A stretch of 64,000 nucleotides of DNA from Prevotella lacticifex. GTDB lineage: Bacteria; Bacteroidota; Bacteroidia; Bacteroidales; Bacteroidaceae. A program made the position numbers and the translations under genes. Of the stretch, positions 63,129 to 64,000 are shown one piece after another (within the stretch, counting starts at the first letter, position 1; each line of letters begins with the position of its first letter). The stretch covers positions 667,228 through 731,227 of the forward strand of contig NZ_BPTV01000002.1 of the NCBI RefSeq assembly GCF_019973375.1, in the 5' to 3' direction. The notes beneath the pieces are model-generated. The model did no database searches and had not been told where the DNA came from. It saw nothing but the letters and a program-made list of their open reading frames with translations.

Positions 63129-64000
63129 TTGGCGGTTGAAAAACCGCATTTGCTGAGCCGAGATTTGTTAAATTTTATCCACTCAGTACCAGATTATCGT
63201 AGGATGAACAAAGGCAACTGTAAACACAAGTTGTCCGACATGCTTCTGCTGGTTATTTTGGCCAGGGCATGCGGCTGCGAGACTCGCAAGGACATTGTGG
63301 CCTTTGGAACGATCCATTTGAGCTACTTGCAAGACCACCTCGGCATTCTTGCTAAGGGATGTCCGTCCGAGCCCACACTTTGCAGGATGGAAGGTGGAAT
63401 CGACGACATTACTTTGGCCTCTTTGGTTTCGACATTATCACGAAAATACGTGTCGGAGCATGATGGAGCAAACAGACGGCACATTGCAATTGACGGCAAG
63501 TTCATGCTGGGTACGAAAATTGGCGACGGACGCTCTCCTGATGTTGTGACTGCTTTCAGCGTGACCGACCGGTTGCCGCTTGACACTGAAATGTGTGAGG
63601 TGAAAAGCAATGAGATAAAGGCTGTGCCCAAAATCATAGAGCGGGCTGACTACATGAATGGATGCGTTATAACTGCGGATGCCATGTCGTGCCAAAGTTC
63701 TATCATCAAAGGCATCGTCGGGAAGGGAGCTGACTATCTTATTGCGCTGAAAGCCAACCAGAAAGCAGCAAGATGGTCGGTAGAGGACGCTGTGCCTACG
63801 CTGCATCCTAACGACGAATGGAAGACGGAGTGGGAACTTGCCCACGGGAGGCTGTACCAACGCCGATGCCGTGTATATTCAGACATATCCGGTATCAAGG
63901 TGCTTGAAAAATTCCTCAATGTCAAGGCTGTGATTGCCATAGACACGCATACGATTGAAAAGAAAAGCGGAACGGAACAAAAACAGACGAGGTACTATAT
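63129..64000 (+). CDS. ISAs1-family transposase, partial (runs off the right edge)
   Basis: Open from a stop at 63114 to the window end. The ATG at 63204 is too late: upstream codons give LLSRDLLNFIHSVPDYRRMN, the conserved start region, so TTG 63129 (or ATT 63120) is likelier. Seen: RHIAIDGKFMLGTK (first Asp), MNGCVITADAMSCQSSI (second Asp), DYLIALKANQKAA and the H/R-rich HGRLYQRRCRV, all typical of ISAs1 DDE transposases. The C-terminal Glu block is outside the window. Confidence 0.82.
   Translation, partial: MAVEKPHLLSRDLLNFIHSVPDYRRMNKGNCKHKLSDMLLLVILARACGCETRKDIVAFGTIHLSYLQDHLGILAKGCPSEPTLCRMEGGIDDITLASLVSTLSRKYVSEHDGANRRHIAIDGKFMLGTKIGDGRSPDVVTAFSVTDRLPLDTEMCEVKSNEIKAVPKIIERADYMNGCVITADAMSCQSSIIKGIVGKGADYLIALKANQKAARWSVEDAVPTLHPNDEWKTEWELAHGRLYQRRCRVYSDISGIKVLEKFLNVKAVIAIDTHTIEKKSGTEQKQTRYY

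Overview
The window looks like a chromosomal segment of a Bacteroidales bacterium, most likely Prevotella or a close relative. The main reason is that promoters follow the Bacteroidetes form (TTTG or TTG, 19-21 bases, TAnnTTTG) and recur in front of genes on both strands, mostly without Shine-Dalgarno sequences. A BspA-like surface protein, a PrsW/GYF protein, Fic, DUF2335, ISAs1, IS1634 and IS110 elements, and a very large exopolysaccharide (EPS) gene set fit the same group. Family names below come from reading motifs, not from database searches.

Layout. 1-11 kb: housekeeping and small genes (5' part of ileS, a lipoprotein nuclease, a fucose-isomerase-like enzyme, two unknown proteins, a candidate non-coding RNA, a CapD/WbpM-type sugar-nucleotide dehydratase with small membrane genes, and a phosphate butyryltransferase). 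11-18.5 kb: a BspA-like secreted protein whose upstream region has been hit by transposons (an intact IS with 8-bp target duplication, a truncated IS4-type transposase, an IS110 element with a probable bridge-RNA leader). 18.5-21.4 kb: glutaredoxin-like, transpeptidase and PrsW genes. 21.5-27.2 kb: an EPS operon on the minus strand (glycosyltransferase, small ORF, ATP-grasp, initiating sugar transferase, Rpn nuclease, DegT aminotransferase). 27.9-29.9 kb: kup on the plus strand.

30-63 kb is a long mosaic EPS region, almost all on the minus strand: many family 2 and 4 glycosyltransferases, three membrane acyltransferases, an EpsG-like polymerase, a flippase, a hexapeptide acetyltransferase, two SDR epimerases, a divergent aminotransferase and an ATP-grasp ligase. 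Between these sit accessory cassettes: a DUF2335 pair, Fic, GxxExxY, DarT/DarG, a STAS-like protein and an IS1634 element. An ISAs1-type transposase runs off the right edge.

The most interesting signals are regulatory or structural. Four EPS-modification genes carry G8 or G9 tracts; three are in frame at G8, and the fourth is out of frame at G9 and would be restored at exactly G8, which suggests phase variation of the polysaccharide. The intergenic DNA is full of foldback repeats: a 14-unit palindromic array at 41.2-42.9 kb that has supplied the 3' end of a glycosyltransferase gene, three copies of a 141-bp foldback element, and several CTATAG-rich tracts. No tRNA, rRNA or CRISPR array was seen.
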